Positions 26,403 to 37,497 of a stretch of 64,000 bases of DNA are shown here, piece after piece. A program made the translations under genes and the position numbers. The notes under the pieces are model-generated. The model ran no database searches. It had not been told where the DNA came from and worked only from the letters and a program-made list of their open reading frames with translations. Every line of letters starts with the position of its first letter. Positions within the stretch are counted from its first letter, which is position 1. Origin of the DNA: Hyphomonadaceae bacterium (GTDB lineage: Bacteria > Pseudomonadota > Alphaproteobacteria > Caulobacterales > Hyphomonadaceae); assembly GCA_024742355.1 (NCBI GenBank), contig JANSYM010000001.1, forward strand, positions 419,272 through 483,271, in the 5' to 3' direction.

Positions 26403-26660
26403 TCAGGAAGCGACAGAGCGACGCTTGGCAAATCGGTCATACGCGGCAAGCGCCACGACAATCAGCCCGGCCGCAAACATATAGCAGCCCCAGCAATGCG
26501 CGCGCTCGAACAAGCTGGCATTGCCGAGCGCAACCGTGAGCGCGTCGCCATTGCAAGTGGGAAGGGACAAGAGCGGCACTGTGCCCATGTGCAGCCACGT
26601 TTTGATGCCGCCAATGAGGATCATCATCGCGCCGAGAAGGGCTTGCCAATTGGTCGTCAT
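26403..26660 (-). CDS. unknown small membrane protein beside fixL
   Basis: 85 residues from the ATG at 26660 (ACGGAA upstream). Two hydrophobic helices (about 6-30 and 55-75) joined by a loop with one Cys, and an AHCWGCYMF motif giving Cys-x2-Cys at the start of the second helix. It lies between fixL and the divergent cbb3 operon, ending 42 nt before the upstream fixL start. Position and cysteines suggest a role in oxidase assembly, haem or copper handling, but this is inference; no family was recognised. Confidence 0.65.
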   Translation of the reverse strand: MTTNWQALLGAMMILIGGIKTWLHMGTVPLLSLPTCNGDALTVALGNASLFERAHCWGCYMFAAGLIVVALAAYDRFAKRRSVAS

Positions 26661-26812
26661 TTTCCGTGTCCGCTCTAATCCGTGATGCCCCGTATTTACC
26701 GAGTGCGGCGCGCACGCACATAGGGGTTTTCCCTTATTCAGGGACTCTGCGCTCAAAGTTATGCATCGCCCGAGCTGAAACCGCCCCTTTTTTCGGGGAT
26801 GCACGGAGGTGA

Positions 26813-28507
26813 ATGTCGGCGATGACGGAACGGATTGGGGCCACACGGCGCGGAAACAATACCAGCATATTAGGGGTCGGAGCGCTGACAGGCGTATTCC
26901 TGTTCCTGGCCTTGCTGATGGCAACTTTTTCAAAGGATGCCGGCATGGAATATCAGGCGCTCACCTTCATGGTGCTGGGCGGGGTATTCCTGATTGCAAC
27001 AGCCATGTGGGCAGGCGGTCTGGTTGACCGCGACCCGTTTGACGAAAGCGAATATGAGAACACGCTGGTCAAGTTCGGTGTTGCCGCCTCAATGTTCTGG
27101 GGCATAGCCGGTCTGCTGGTTGGTGTGGTCATCGCGCTGCAGCTGACCTGGCCAAGCATATTCTATTTTCCCGAACTTGGCTGGACCAATTTCGGACGCC
27201 TGCGCCCACTGCATACCAGCGCGGTGATTTTTGCGTTTGGCGGCAATGTCCTGCTGGCGACGAGTTTCTACGTGGTTCAACGGACCTGCCGCACGCGCCT
27301 CGCGGGCGGCATGTGGCCCTGGTTCGTGTTCTGGGGCTACCAGATCTTCATCGTTCTGGCGGCGACGGGCTACCTGTTAGGGATTACCCAGTCGAAGGAA
27401 TATGCCGAGCCGGAATGGTATGTTGACCTGTGGCTGACCCTGGTCTGGGTCGTCTATCTGCTCGTTTTCCTCGGCACGCTGTGGAAGCGTAAAGAGCCGC
27501 ACATCTATGTGGCGAACTGGTTCTACCTGTCCTTCATCGTCACCATCGCGATGCTGCACATCGTCAACAACCTGTCGATTCCGGTCAGCCTGACCGGCTC
27601 CAAATCGGTGCAGGTTTTTGCTGGTGTCCAGGATGCGATGACGCAGTGGTGGTATGGCCACAATGCGGTCGGCTTCTTCCTGACCACCGGATTCCTGGCG
27701 ATCATGTACTATTTCATCCCGAAACAGGTGAACCGGCCGGTCTTTTCCTACCGCCTGTCCATCGTCCACTTCTGGTCGCTGATCTTCATCTATATCTGGG
27801 CCGGACCGCACCACCTGCATTATACGGCGCTGCCGCAATGGGCGCAGACGCTCGGCATGACCTTCTCGGTGATGCTGTGGATGCCAAGCTGGGGCGGCAT
27901 GATCAATGGCGTCATGACCCTGTCTGGCGCCTGGGACAAGCTGCGCACGGACCCAGTGGTCCGGATGATGGTCGTGTCGCTCGCCTTCTATGGCATGTCG
28001 ACCTTTGAAGGCCCGCTCATGTCGGTGCGTGCCGTGAACTCGCTCAGCCATTATACTGAATGGGGCATCGGCCACGTGCATTCCGGTGCGCTCGGCTGGG
28101 TCGGCTATATCAGTTTCGGCGCGCTCTATTGCCTGGTGCCGTGGCTGTACAAGAAGAAGGGCTTGTTCTCCAAATCACTGGTCGAATGGCACTTCTGGAT
28201 CTCCACGATCGGCATCATCTTCTACATGGTCTCCATGTGGTTTGCCGGGATCATGGAAGGCCTGATGTGGCGTGCCTATAACGAGTATGGCTTCCTCGAA
28301 TACAGCTTCGTGGAAACCGTCGAGGCCAAGCATATCAGCTATATGATCCGCGCGCTTGGTGGTCTGCTTTACTTCAGCGGTGCTGCGATCATGGCCTATA
28401 ACCTGGTCCGCACGGCACTGGGACACGGCGAAGCCGAAGACCTCGAGACCGCAAACGATCCTTACGCACAACCAGAGCCGCGCGCTGCGCTGGCGCCTGC
28501 TGAATAG
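26813..28507 (+). CDS. ccoN: cbb3-type cytochrome c oxidase subunit I (CcoN)
   Basis: 564 residues, about 12 to 14 membrane helices. Haem and copper ligands are visible: low-spin haem His in [18 protein letters not shown] (residue 134), the CuB site [10 protein letters not shown] (His 283, with the cbb3-type Tyr environment), [13 protein letters not shown] (His 333/334), and later [13 protein letters not shown]. This is the catalytic subunit of the high-affinity terminal oxidase used at low oxygen. ACGGAGGTGA directly precedes the ATG. It heads the operon ccoNOQP, followed by ccoGHIS. Confidence 0.97.
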   Translation: MSAMTERIGATRRGNNTSILGVGALTGVFLFLALLMATFSKDAGMEYQALTFMVLGGVFLIATAMWAGGLVDRDPFDESEYENTLVKFGVAASMFWGIAGLLVGVVIALQLTWPSIFYFPELGWTNFGRLRPLHTSAVIFAFGGNVLLATSFYVVQRTCRTRLAGGMWPWFVFWGYQIFIVLAATGYLLGITQSKEYAEPEWYVDLWLTLVWVVYLLVFLGTLWKRKEPHIYVANWFYLSFIVTIAMLHIVNNLSIPVSLTGSKSVQVFAGVQDAMTQWWYGHNAVGFFLTTGFLAIMYYFIPKQVNRPVFSYRLSIVHFWSLIFIYIWAGPHHLHYTALPQWAQTLGMTFSVMLWMPSWGGMINGVMTLSGAWDKLRTDPVVRMMVVSLAFYGMSTFEGPLMSVRAVNSLSHYTEWGIGHVHSGALGWVGYISFGALYCLVPWLYKKKGLFSKSLVEWHFWISTIGIIFYMVSMWFAGIMEGLMWRAYNEYGFLEYSFVETVEAKHISYMIRALGGLLYFSGAAIMAYNLVRTALGHGEAEDLETANDPYAQPEPRAALAPAE

Positions 28508-28522
28508 GAGGCCCGGACTATT

Positions 28523-29293
28523 ATGGGACTGATGAACAATCACGGCGTCCTGGAACGCCACTCTTTGCTCCTCACCATCGGCATTCTGGTCGTGGTCTCG
28601 ATTGGCGGGATCATTCAGATGGCGCCGCTGATGTACATGGACAACACGATCGAAAAGGTGGACGGCATGCGGCCTTACACGCCGCTCGAGCTGAAAGGCC
28701 GGGACATCTATATCCGCGAAGGCTGTTACGTTTGCCACAGCCAGATGGTGCGCCCGCTGCGCGACGAAGTTGAGCGCTATGGCCATTACTCGCTGGCGGC
28801 TGAGTCGATGTACGACCATCCCTTCCAATGGGGCTCCAAGCGGACAGGCCCAGACCTGGCGCGAGTTGGCGGCAAGTATTCTGCTGAATGGCAGGTCGAT
28901 CACCTGATCGATCCGCGCGCCCTGGTGCCGGAAAGCATCATGCCGCCTTACGCCTTTCTGATGGACAAGAAGCTGAAATATGACGGCATCGAGGATCGTC
29001 TGCGCACCGAGCGCCTGGTCGGCGTTCCATATTCCGACGAGATGATCGAGAACGCCAAAGGGCACATCCTGGCGCAGGCCGATCCGAACGATCAGGGCTT
29101 TGATTATTATGACAGCCTGATGGCGCTGTACGAAGCCGAAGCCGGCCGCGAAGGCACGGTCGAGGCGCGCGACTGGGATGGCAATCCGGACGAGATTACC
29201 GAGATGGATGCGCTCGTCGCTTACCTGCAAATGACAGGCACTCTGGTCGATTTCTCGACCTATGAGGCCGACGATCTCAGCAACCGGCGATAG
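28523..29293 (+). CDS. ccoO: cbb3 oxidase subunit II, monohaem cytochrome c (CcoO)
   Basis: 256 residues. One N-terminal membrane anchor (about residues 13-37) and a periplasmic domain with one haem-attachment site CYVCH (68-72) and downstream Met ligand region ([10 protein letters not shown]). The phrase [20 protein letters not shown] is diagnostic for CcoO. It passes electrons to the haem b/CuB centre of CcoN. The gene lies 15 nt after ccoN with an AGGAGG site. Confidence 0.97.
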   Translation: MGLMNNHGVLERHSLLLTIGILVVVSIGGIIQMAPLMYMDNTIEKVDGMRPYTPLELKGRDIYIREGCYVCHSQMVRPLRDEVERYGHYSLAAESMYDHPFQWGSKRTGPDLARVGGKYSAEWQVDHLIDPRALVPESIMPPYAFLMDKKLKYDGIEDRLRTERLVGVPYSDEMIENAKGHILAQADPNDQGFDYYDSLMALYEAEAGREGTVEARDWDGNPDEITEMDALVAYLQMTGTLVDFSTYEADDLSNRR

Positions 29294-29305
29294 GGGAGAC
29301 CAGCA

Positions 29306-29470
29306 ATGTATGAACTGCTTTCAAGCTTCGCGCAGACAGGTGGGCTGATTTACTTCGTCCTGATGTTTGCTGGCGCGCTCGCCTATGCGCTCTGGCCGCG
29401 AAACCAGGAAAAATTCGATGCCGCTGCGCGGCTGCCTTTAGAAGACGGAGGCCCATCCGATGAGCGATGA
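29306..29470 (+). CDS. ccoQ: cbb3 oxidase small subunit (CcoQ)
   Basis: 54 residues. One membrane helix (GLIYFVLMFAGALAYALWP) followed by the family motif ALWPRNQEKFDAAARLPL and a short acidic end. GGGGAGA lies 10 nt upstream of the ATG. CcoQ stabilises the oxidase complex. Its end overlaps the ccoP start by 11 nt. Confidence 0.92.
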   Translation: MYELLSSFAQTGGLIYFVLMFAGALAYALWPRNQEKFDAAARLPLEDGGPSDER

Positions 29471-30344
29471 AATCAAAGACATTGACGATCATAGCGGCAT
29501 CGAAACCACCGGCCACAGCTGGGATGGGATCAAGGAGCTGAACAATCCTTTGCCGCGCTGGTGGCTGTATATCTGGTACGCCACCATCATCTGGGGCGTG
29601 ATCTATATGGTCTTCATGCCGGCCATTCCGGCACTGCCTGGCATGGGCACCAACACGCCCGGCCTGCGCAATCACTCTGACCGCGATCTTGTCGCGGCGG
29701 CGGTGGCGGAACTCAAAGAGGCGCGCGTGGCCCAGTCCGAGACGCTGCTTGAAGCCTCTCTGGAAGAAATCGAAACCGATCGCGGCCTGCAGCAGTTTGC
29801 GCTGGCCATGGGCGAAAGCCTGTTCGGCGACAATTGTGCAACCTGCCATGGTGCAGGCGGCCGCGGCGCGGTCGGCTATCCAACCCTGGCCGACGATGTC
29901 TGGCTGTGGGACGGCACGCTGGACGGCATCGAATACACGCTGCGCCACGGCATTCGCCACGAAGCGGACCTTGATACGCGCTTCTCGCTGATGCCGTCCT
30001 TTGGTCGCGACAATCTGTTGTCGACCGATCAGATCGATGACCTGACCGATTATGTCCTGCTGGTCTCCGGCCAGGAGCATGATGCGACCGCCGCCGCACG
30101 CGTGGCCGAGCTGTATCAACAGCAATGCGCCTCATGCCATGGCGTGAACGGGGAAGGGGATCGCCTGCAAGGCGCGCCCAACCTGACCGATCGCGAATGG
30201 TTGTTCGGCGGTTCGCGTGACGACATCTACAACACCATCTACAATGCCCGAAATTCGCACATGCCAGCCTGGCAGGATCGTCTGGATGACGCTTCGATCA
30301 AGGCGCTGGCCGTTTACGTCCACACCCTGGGCGGAGGTGAGTAA
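29460..30344 (+). CDS. ccoP: cbb3 oxidase subunit III, dihaem cytochrome c (CcoP)
   Basis: 294 residues. The start DIDDHSGIETTGHSWDGIKELNNPLPRWWLYIWYATI is the standard CcoP N-terminus with its membrane helix (about 34-54). Two haem c sites: CATCH (126-130) and CASCH (223-227). CcoP receives electrons from the bc1 complex through cytochrome c. The start overlaps the ccoQ end. A predicted helix (about 74-112) links the anchor to the first haem domain. Confidence 0.97.
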   Translation: MSDEIKDIDDHSGIETTGHSWDGIKELNNPLPRWWLYIWYATIIWGVIYMVFMPAIPALPGMGTNTPGLRNHSDRDLVAAAVAELKEARVAQSETLLEASLEEIETDRGLQQFALAMGESLFGDNCATCHGAGGRGAVGYPTLADDVWLWDGTLDGIEYTLRHGIRHEADLDTRFSLMPSFGRDNLLSTDQIDDLTDYVLLVSGQEHDATAAARVAELYQQQCASCHGVNGEGDRLQGAPNLTDREWLFGGSRDDIYNTIYNARNSHMPAWQDRLDDASIKALAVYVHTLGGGE

Positions 30345-30355
30345 GGCGCACTGTC

Positions 30356-31819
30356 ATGGGACAGACAACGCTCAACATGCATCCCAGTGCGGGATCAGGT
30401 GGCCCGACGCCGCCCCCGCACAAGGATCTCTATGCCAAACGCGAGCAGATCTATCCGAAGCTCGCGCACGGCAAGTTTCGCCTTGTCAAATGGGTGGTGA
30501 TGGCGGTGACGCTGGGCGTCTACTACCTGTTGCCCTGGATACGATGGCCGCGCGGCGAGGGCATTCCTGACCAGGCGGTGCTCGCAGATTTTGAGAGTGA
30601 GAAATTCTATTTCTTCTTCATTGAGATCTGGCCACAGGACATTCACTTTCTCGCTGGTCTTTTGATTTTAGCCGCGCTGGGCCTGTTCCTGGTGACCTCC
30701 CTCCTGGGTCGGGTCTGGTGCGGCTATACCTGCCCACAAACGGTGTGGACGGATCTCTACATCTGGGTCGAGCGTGCCTTCGAAGGTGATCGCGCCGCCC
30801 GCATGCGCCTCGACAAAGGCAAATGGACCTTCAACAAGGCGTGGCGCAAGCTGGGCAAGCATACAGTCTGGCTGATCATCGCCTTCTGGACCGGCGGCGC
30901 CTTCATTCTCTACTGGCACGATGCCCCGACCGTGGCGCGTGGCTGGTTTACCGGCGAAGCGCCTTTGTCGGCCTATTGGTTTGCCGCCTTGCTGACGGTG
31001 ACCACTTATTTCCTCGCCGGATGGATGCGGGAACAGGTTTGCACCTATATGTGCCCCTGGCCGCGCATTCAGGCGGCGCTTACAGATGAGCACGCGCTGA
31101 ACGTCACCTATCGCTATGACCGGGGCGAACCGCGCGGGCCGAAGCGGAAATCCGAAAGCTGGGATGATCGCGGCGACTGTATTGACTGCGATCAATGCGT
31201 GCAGGTTTGCCCGGTTGGTATCGATATCCGCAACGGACCGCAGCTCGAATGCATCCATTGCGCACTTTGCATCGATGCCTGCGATCAGATGATGACCAAG
31301 ATTGATCGGCCAACCGGTCTCATTGCATATGATACAGACGTCGCTGTCGCGGCGCGGGCAGCGCATCAAACCCCGCCCAAATACCGTATCTTGCGAACCC
31401 GTACCGTGCTCTATTCCATCCTGATTGCGGCGATTGGCTTCCTGCTGGTCTGGGGACTTGCGACCAAGGCGACAATCGAAGCGAATGTGCTCAAGGATCG
31501 CTCCCCGCCATTCGTGCAGCTCTCCGATGGCGATATCCAGAACGGCTACACGCTGAAACTGGTCAACAAACTGTCCGAGCCCCGCCGCATGGAGATCAGC
31601 ATTACGGGGATTGATGGTCTCGCCTTCAATGTGATCGGCTTTGACCATGAAGGCGGCGAACCGATCGAATTGCCGGTTGAGCCTTATGGCGTCGATCGCT
31701 ACCGTATCCTGGTCAGCGCCCCGGATGGCGCATCGCAGCGCCAGATCACGTTCTCGGTGCGGGACATCGACACCGGAGAGACCGACACAAACCGCGCATC
31801 CTTCAGAGGACCAAACTGA
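30356..31819 (+). CDS. ccoG: cbb3 oxidase accessory ferredoxin-like protein (CcoG/FixG)
   Basis: 487 residues. Membrane helices flank a conserved pair of cysteines in RVWCGYTCPQTVW (residues 122 and 126) and another in CTYMCPWPRIQ. Two 4Fe-4S clusters follow: CIDCDQCVQVCPVGIDIR and CIHCALCIDACD. The C-terminal third is a periplasmic immunoglobulin-like domain. CcoG is a cupric reductase that helps deliver copper to the CuB site. The stop shares a base with the next start (TGATG). Confidence 0.96.
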   Translation: MGQTTLNMHPSAGSGGPTPPPHKDLYAKREQIYPKLAHGKFRLVKWVVMAVTLGVYYLLPWIRWPRGEGIPDQAVLADFESEKFYFFFIEIWPQDIHFLAGLLILAALGLFLVTSLLGRVWCGYTCPQTVWTDLYIWVERAFEGDRAARMRLDKGKWTFNKAWRKLGKHTVWLIIAFWTGGAFILYWHDAPTVARGWFTGEAPLSAYWFAALLTVTTYFLAGWMREQVCTYMCPWPRIQAALTDEHALNVTYRYDRGEPRGPKRKSESWDDRGDCIDCDQCVQVCPVGIDIRNGPQLECIHCALCIDACDQMMTKIDRPTGLIAYDTDVAVAARAAHQTPPKYRILRTRTVLYSILIAAIGFLLVWGLATKATIEANVLKDRSPPFVQLSDGDIQNGYTLKLVNKLSEPRRMEISITGIDGLAFNVIGFDHEGGEPIELPVEPYGVDRYRILVSAPDGASQRQITFSVRDIDTGETDTNRASFRGPN

Positions 31820-32328
31820 TGATCCATGCTCAAGCCAACGTCGCACCTGAAGCTTCTGGCAAAGAACTCAAAGGCTGGCATGTCCTGTTGATTATGCTGG
31901 GATTTTTCGGCGTCATGTTCGCTGTGAACGGCGTCTTCCTGTATCATGCCATCACCAGTTTCCCGGGCGAGGATGTGAAAAAATCCTACGTCCAGGGCCT
32001 CAACTACAATGACACGCTGGCGTCGCGCGCGGCGCAGGCCGAACTCGGCTGGACGGCAGAAGCGGGCCTGCAGGACGACCAGCTCATCTTCCGTCTGCGC
32101 GATGCGGAGGGGGCGGCGTTGTCGAATTACACGGTCATTGGCGAGCTCCGCCGCACCGCCACACGGGATGGCGATCAGGCGATCATTTACACGGCGCAGG
32201 CCGATGGCGAATATGTTGCTGATGCGGGCGCCCTCGCACCCGGACAGTGGGCGCTTCGCATCAATGTGCTCGATCCCGCGGCTGAAACCGTTCTGTTCAA
32301 CGTCACCAAGACGATCATCGTTTCATGA
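31819..32328 (+). CDS. ccoH: FixH/CcoH family oxidase assembly protein
   Basis: 169 residues. One membrane helix (WHVLLIMLGFFGVMFAVNGVFLYHAITSF) then a periplasmic domain with SYVQGLNYNDTLASRAAQAELGW, the FixH signature. It is needed for assembly of the cbb3 oxidase. It overlaps ccoG by 1 nt and ccoI by 4 nt (ATGA). Confidence 0.94.
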   Translation: MIHAQANVAPEASGKELKGWHVLLIMLGFFGVMFAVNGVFLYHAITSFPGEDVKKSYVQGLNYNDTLASRAAQAELGWTAEAGLQDDQLIFRLRDAEGAALSNYTVIGELRRTATRDGDQAIIYTAQADGEYVADAGALAPGQWALRINVLDPAAETVLFNVTKTIIVS

Positions 32329-34535
32329 CGGACGCGGCGCTTTCTGGTCCGGTTGGCTGTCCTTCAGGGCTCGAGCCACCGACGCGTACGCCAGGGGGCA
32401 GTGACTATAGCGCCTTTGTCCAAAGCAAGGGTGCTCAAAAGATCCTCAACCTGTCAGTGCGCGGCGCCAAATGCGGCGGTTGCCTATCCAAGATTGAGAA
32501 TGCCGTCGGCGCCGTGCCGGGCGTCGAACAGGTCCGCATGAACCTGTCCAACGGCAAATTGAAAGTCGCCTGGCAAGGGCCGACATCGGCAAACACGATC
32601 GTCGAGCGGGTGACCGAACTCGGCTATGGCGTGTCGGCCTATTCCGAAGACGGTTCTGAAAAAGCCGCAAAGCGCGAGGAGCGCGCGCTATTGATTTCCA
32701 TGGGCGTCGCCGCATTCGCGCTCGCCAATATCATGTTGCTCTCGGTTTCGGTCTGGGGCGGCCATGGCGAAATGGGCAGCGATACGCGCACGGCATTGCA
32801 CGCGATCTCGGGTCTGATCGCATTCCCGGTCCTGGTCTTTAGCGGTCGGCACTTCTTCCAGTCGGCCTGGTCTGTGTTGAAACATGGCCGCGCGAACATG
32901 GATGTGCCGATCTCGCTGGCTCTGACCCTGGCGTTCGGGGTGAGTGTCTGGGAGACACTGGCGAAAGGCGACCACGCCTATTTCGACGCCAGCGTGATGC
33001 TCCTGTTCTTCCTGCTGATCGGGCGCTTCCTCGACGCGCGGCTGAGACGCCAGGCGCATGCTGCCGCACATGATTTGGCCGCGTTGCAAAATCGTTCCGT
33101 CAATCGCCTTGGCAGAGACCAGAGCGTAGAAAGCGTGCGCGCCGAGGATGTTCGCCGCGGCGATACCATCCTGCTCGCGGCTGGTGAGCGTGCGGTCATC
33201 GATATCAAGATCGAAACCGGCACCAGCACGGTCGATGAGAGCCTGGTGACCGGCGAGTCTCTACCGCGCCTGATTCAGGCCGGTGAAACCCTCTATGCCG
33301 GGACGGTCAACCTGGATCACCCGATCCGCGGCGAAGCGCTTGGCAGCACCTCAGATTCCCTGCTCGCGGATATCGCGCAAATGCTTGAAGCTGGCGAACA
33401 GAAACGCGCCCGCTATCGCCAAATCGCGGACAAGGCGGTGTCGCTATATGTTCCGTTCGTGCACACGACGGCGGCCGTCACACTTATTGCGTGGCTATTG
33501 CTCGGCGCCGGCGTGCGCGATGCGATCATGGTCGCGGTGGCGACACTGATCATCACCTGTCCGTGCGCGCTCGCCCTCGCAGCGCCTGTCGCGCAGGTCG
33601 TGGCCTCCGGACGGTTGTTCCGCAAAGGGATTTATCTTCGGTCCGGAGACGCCCTGGAGCGGTTTGCAGAAGTCGATCATCTCGTGTTCGACAAGACGGG
33701 CACGCTGACCCTGGGCACGCCGACCCTGGTCTCCACACATGGCGACGAGCTTGCGGACGCGGCACACCTCGCTCGGGCAAGCCGCCATCCGCTGTCACGT
33801 GCGATCGTCGCCGTTGCTGGGGCTGGGCCAATTGCAAGCGACGTCAAGGAGATGCCGGGCCTGGGTGTCGAAGGTGAAATCGATGGCAAGCGTTGTCGTC
33901 TTGGCTCTGCCGACTGGGTAGGGGTTGAACGTTCTGCCGCAACCAGCGGGCCGACAATGTGGTTCTCCAACGGTGATGCTGCGCCCGTCCAATTTCTTTT
34001 CCGGGATCAGCTGCAATCTGATGCGGGAGACGTATTCGCTGACTTGCGCGCACACGGGTTCGAGATGGAGATCCTGTCCGGCGACACAAGCGAGGCCGTT
34101 GAACGGGTGGCGGCAGAGATCGATATTTCCGACTGGCACGCCCAGGTTTCCCCGCAAGATAAGGTCGACCGCCTCTCCGCACTGACGGCTGCAGACAAAA
34201 AAGTCCTCATGGTCGGCGACGGGCTGAATGATGCCGGCGCCCTGGCCATGGCGCACGCCTCGCTGGCGCCGGGCGGGGCGATGGACGTGTCGCAATCGGC
34301 ATCCGATGCCGTCTACGCTGGCGGATTGTCATCTATCGTGACCATCCTCAACGTCGCCAAGCGGACCAAGCGCGTGATGTTGCAGAATTTTGGACTGGCT
34401 GCCGCCTACAATATGATCGCCGTCCCGATCGCAGTGACAGGCCATGTCACGCCTCTGATCGCCGCGATTGCCATGTCGGCGTCGTCCCTTATCGTGACGC
34501 TGAACGCTCTGCGGATGAATTGGGGACGGGCCTGA
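32325..34535 (+). CDS. ccoI: copper-exporting P-type ATPase for oxidase assembly (CcoI/FixI)
   Basis: 736 residues. N-terminal heavy-metal domain with GAKCGGC (Cys 50 and 53), eight expected membrane helices with the metal path motif CPCALALAAP (about residue 411), phosphorylation site DKTGTLTLGTP (about 455), an HP motif in ASRHPLSRAIVA and hinge GDGLNDAGALAMAH (about 631). An extra cysteine near residue 12 lies in the N-terminal tail. CcoI moves Cu+ across the inner membrane for cbb3 oxidase. The stop codon directly abuts the ccoS ATG. Confidence 0.96.
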   Translation: MTDAALSGPVGCPSGLEPPTRTPGGSDYSAFVQSKGAQKILNLSVRGAKCGGCLSKIENAVGAVPGVEQVRMNLSNGKLKVAWQGPTSANTIVERVTELGYGVSAYSEDGSEKAAKREERALLISMGVAAFALANIMLLSVSVWGGHGEMGSDTRTALHAISGLIAFPVLVFSGRHFFQSAWSVLKHGRANMDVPISLALTLAFGVSVWETLAKGDHAYFDASVMLLFFLLIGRFLDARLRRQAHAAAHDLAALQNRSVNRLGRDQSVESVRAEDVRRGDTILLAAGERAVIDIKIETGTSTVDESLVTGESLPRLIQAGETLYAGTVNLDHPIRGEALGSTSDSLLADIAQMLEAGEQKRARYRQIADKAVSLYVPFVHTTAAVTLIAWLLLGAGVRDAIMVAVATLIITCPCALALAAPVAQVVASGRLFRKGIYLRSGDALERFAEVDHLVFDKTGTLTLGTPTLVSTHGDELADAAHLARASRHPLSRAIVAVAGAGPIASDVKEMPGLGVEGEIDGKRCRLGSADWVGVERSAATSGPTMWFSNGDAAPVQFLFRDQLQSDAGDVFADLRAHGFEMEILSGDTSEAVERVAAEIDISDWHAQVSPQDKVDRLSALTAADKKVLMVGDGLNDAGALAMAHASLAPGGAMDVSQSASDAVYAGGLSSIVTILNVAKRTKRVMLQNFGLAAAYNMIAVPIAVTGHVTPLIAAIAMSASSLIVTLNALRMNWGRA

Positions 34536-34685
34536 ATGGACATTATCGTCTATCTTATTCCGGTCGCTCTCGGGCTCGGTGCGCTTGGGCTCGCGGCCTT
34601 TCTGTGGTCGGTGAATTCGGACCAGTATGAAGACCTGGACGGGGCGGCGCATCGCATTCTCGAGGATGAGGACAAACCGCTGTAG
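34536..34685 (+). CDS. ccoS: cbb3 oxidase maturation protein (CcoS)
   Basis: 49 residues. One helix ([24 protein letters not shown]) followed by [16 protein letters not shown], the CcoS signature. CcoS is required for insertion of cofactors into CcoN. The ATG follows the ccoI stop with no gap. This is the end of the cco block. Confidence 0.93.
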   Translation: MDIIVYLIPVALGLGALGLAAFLWSVNSDQYEDLDGAAHRILEDEDKPL

Positions 34686-34783
34686 CGGGCCACCGGTTCC
34701 TGTCGCAAAGTCAGACTTTACCTCGTCAGCCAAATCCGCATTGTGGGCGAGACGAAACGATCCAGCTCAACGGAGCCTTATGC

Positions 34784-36727
<1,944 letters not shown>

Positions 36728-36735
36728 CAGCGTCG

Positions 36736-37497
36736 ATGTCTGACACGGTTCTGGTCGAAAAGCGGGGTCCGGCGCAGGTCATCACGATCAATCGTGCGCA
36801 TGCGCGAAATGCCGTCGATCCAGATACGGCTGCGGGATTGAAAACAGCCTTCCTGACCGGAGAGGAAGATCCGGATATCGCGGTTCATATTCTCACGGGG
36901 GCAGAGGGGCATTTTTGTGCTGGCGCAGACTTGAAAGCGGTGGCCGACGGCCAGCGCTATGAGCGCACTGGCCCGATGGGGCCGACCTGGCTGTCGCTGA
37001 CCAAACCATCGATTGCGGCGGTTGAAGGTCACGCGGTGGCGGGCGGTCTGGAATTGGCCATCATGTGCGATCTTCGCATTGCCGCGCAGAGCGCCGTATT
37101 CGGGGTCTATTGCCGTCGTTGGGGCGTGCCACTGATCGATGGCGGCACAGTGCGCTTGCCACGGTTGATAGGCCAGTCACGGGCCATGGATATGATCCTG
37201 ACCGGTCGACCGGTAGATGCCGACGAAGCCCTGTCATTCGGATTGGCTAATCGGGTCGTGCCGGATGGGAAGGCGTTGGACGCGGCGCTCAAGCTCGCGG
37301 AACAGCTCGCCGAGTTTCCGCAAACCTGTATGCGCATGGACCGGGCAAGCGCCGTCGAACAATGGGGCGTGCCGCTAGATCAGGCATTGCAGCGCGAAGC
37401 CGAACTCGGACGAGACTCGCTTCGAGCGGGTGCCGCAAAAGGCGCGGGACGCTTTGCCGGCGGGAAAGGTCGCGGCGGCGATTTTGGTGATATCTGA
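36736..37497 (+). CDS. crotonase superfamily protein (enoyl-CoA hydratase/isomerase-like)
   Basis: 253 residues. Oxyanion-hole sequences are GAEGHFCAGADLKAV and EGHAVAGGLELAIMCDLRIAA. The first hydratase glutamate (Glu144 in rat numbering, in GLELAIM) is kept; the second (Glu164) is Cys in FGVYCRRWG. So water addition in the classical way is doubtful; an isomerase, hydrolase or other crotonase reaction on an acyl-CoA is more likely. The C-terminus is Gly-rich (AGRFAGGKGRGGDFG). It lies 8 nt after acs and may act on the same acyl-CoA pool. The stop directly abuts the convergent sulfotransferase gene. Confidence 0.9.
   Translation: MSDTVLVEKRGPAQVITINRAHARNAVDPDTAAGLKTAFLTGEEDPDIAVHILTGAEGHFCAGADLKAVADGQRYERTGPMGPTWLSLTKPSIAAVEGHAVAGGLELAIMCDLRIAAQSAVFGVYCRRWGVPLIDGGTVRLPRLIGQSRAMDMILTGRPVDADEALSFGLANRVVPDGKALDAALKLAEQLAEFPQTCMRMDRASAVEQWGVPLDQALQREAELGRDSLRAGAAKGAGRFAGGKGRGGDFGDI

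Noticed and set aside
26661..26812. FNR/FixK box before ccoN
   Set aside because: No TTGAT-N4-ATCAA or near match was found; AT/GC-rich short repeats there (GGGGTTTTCCC, CCCCTTTTTTCGGGG) do not fit a known site.
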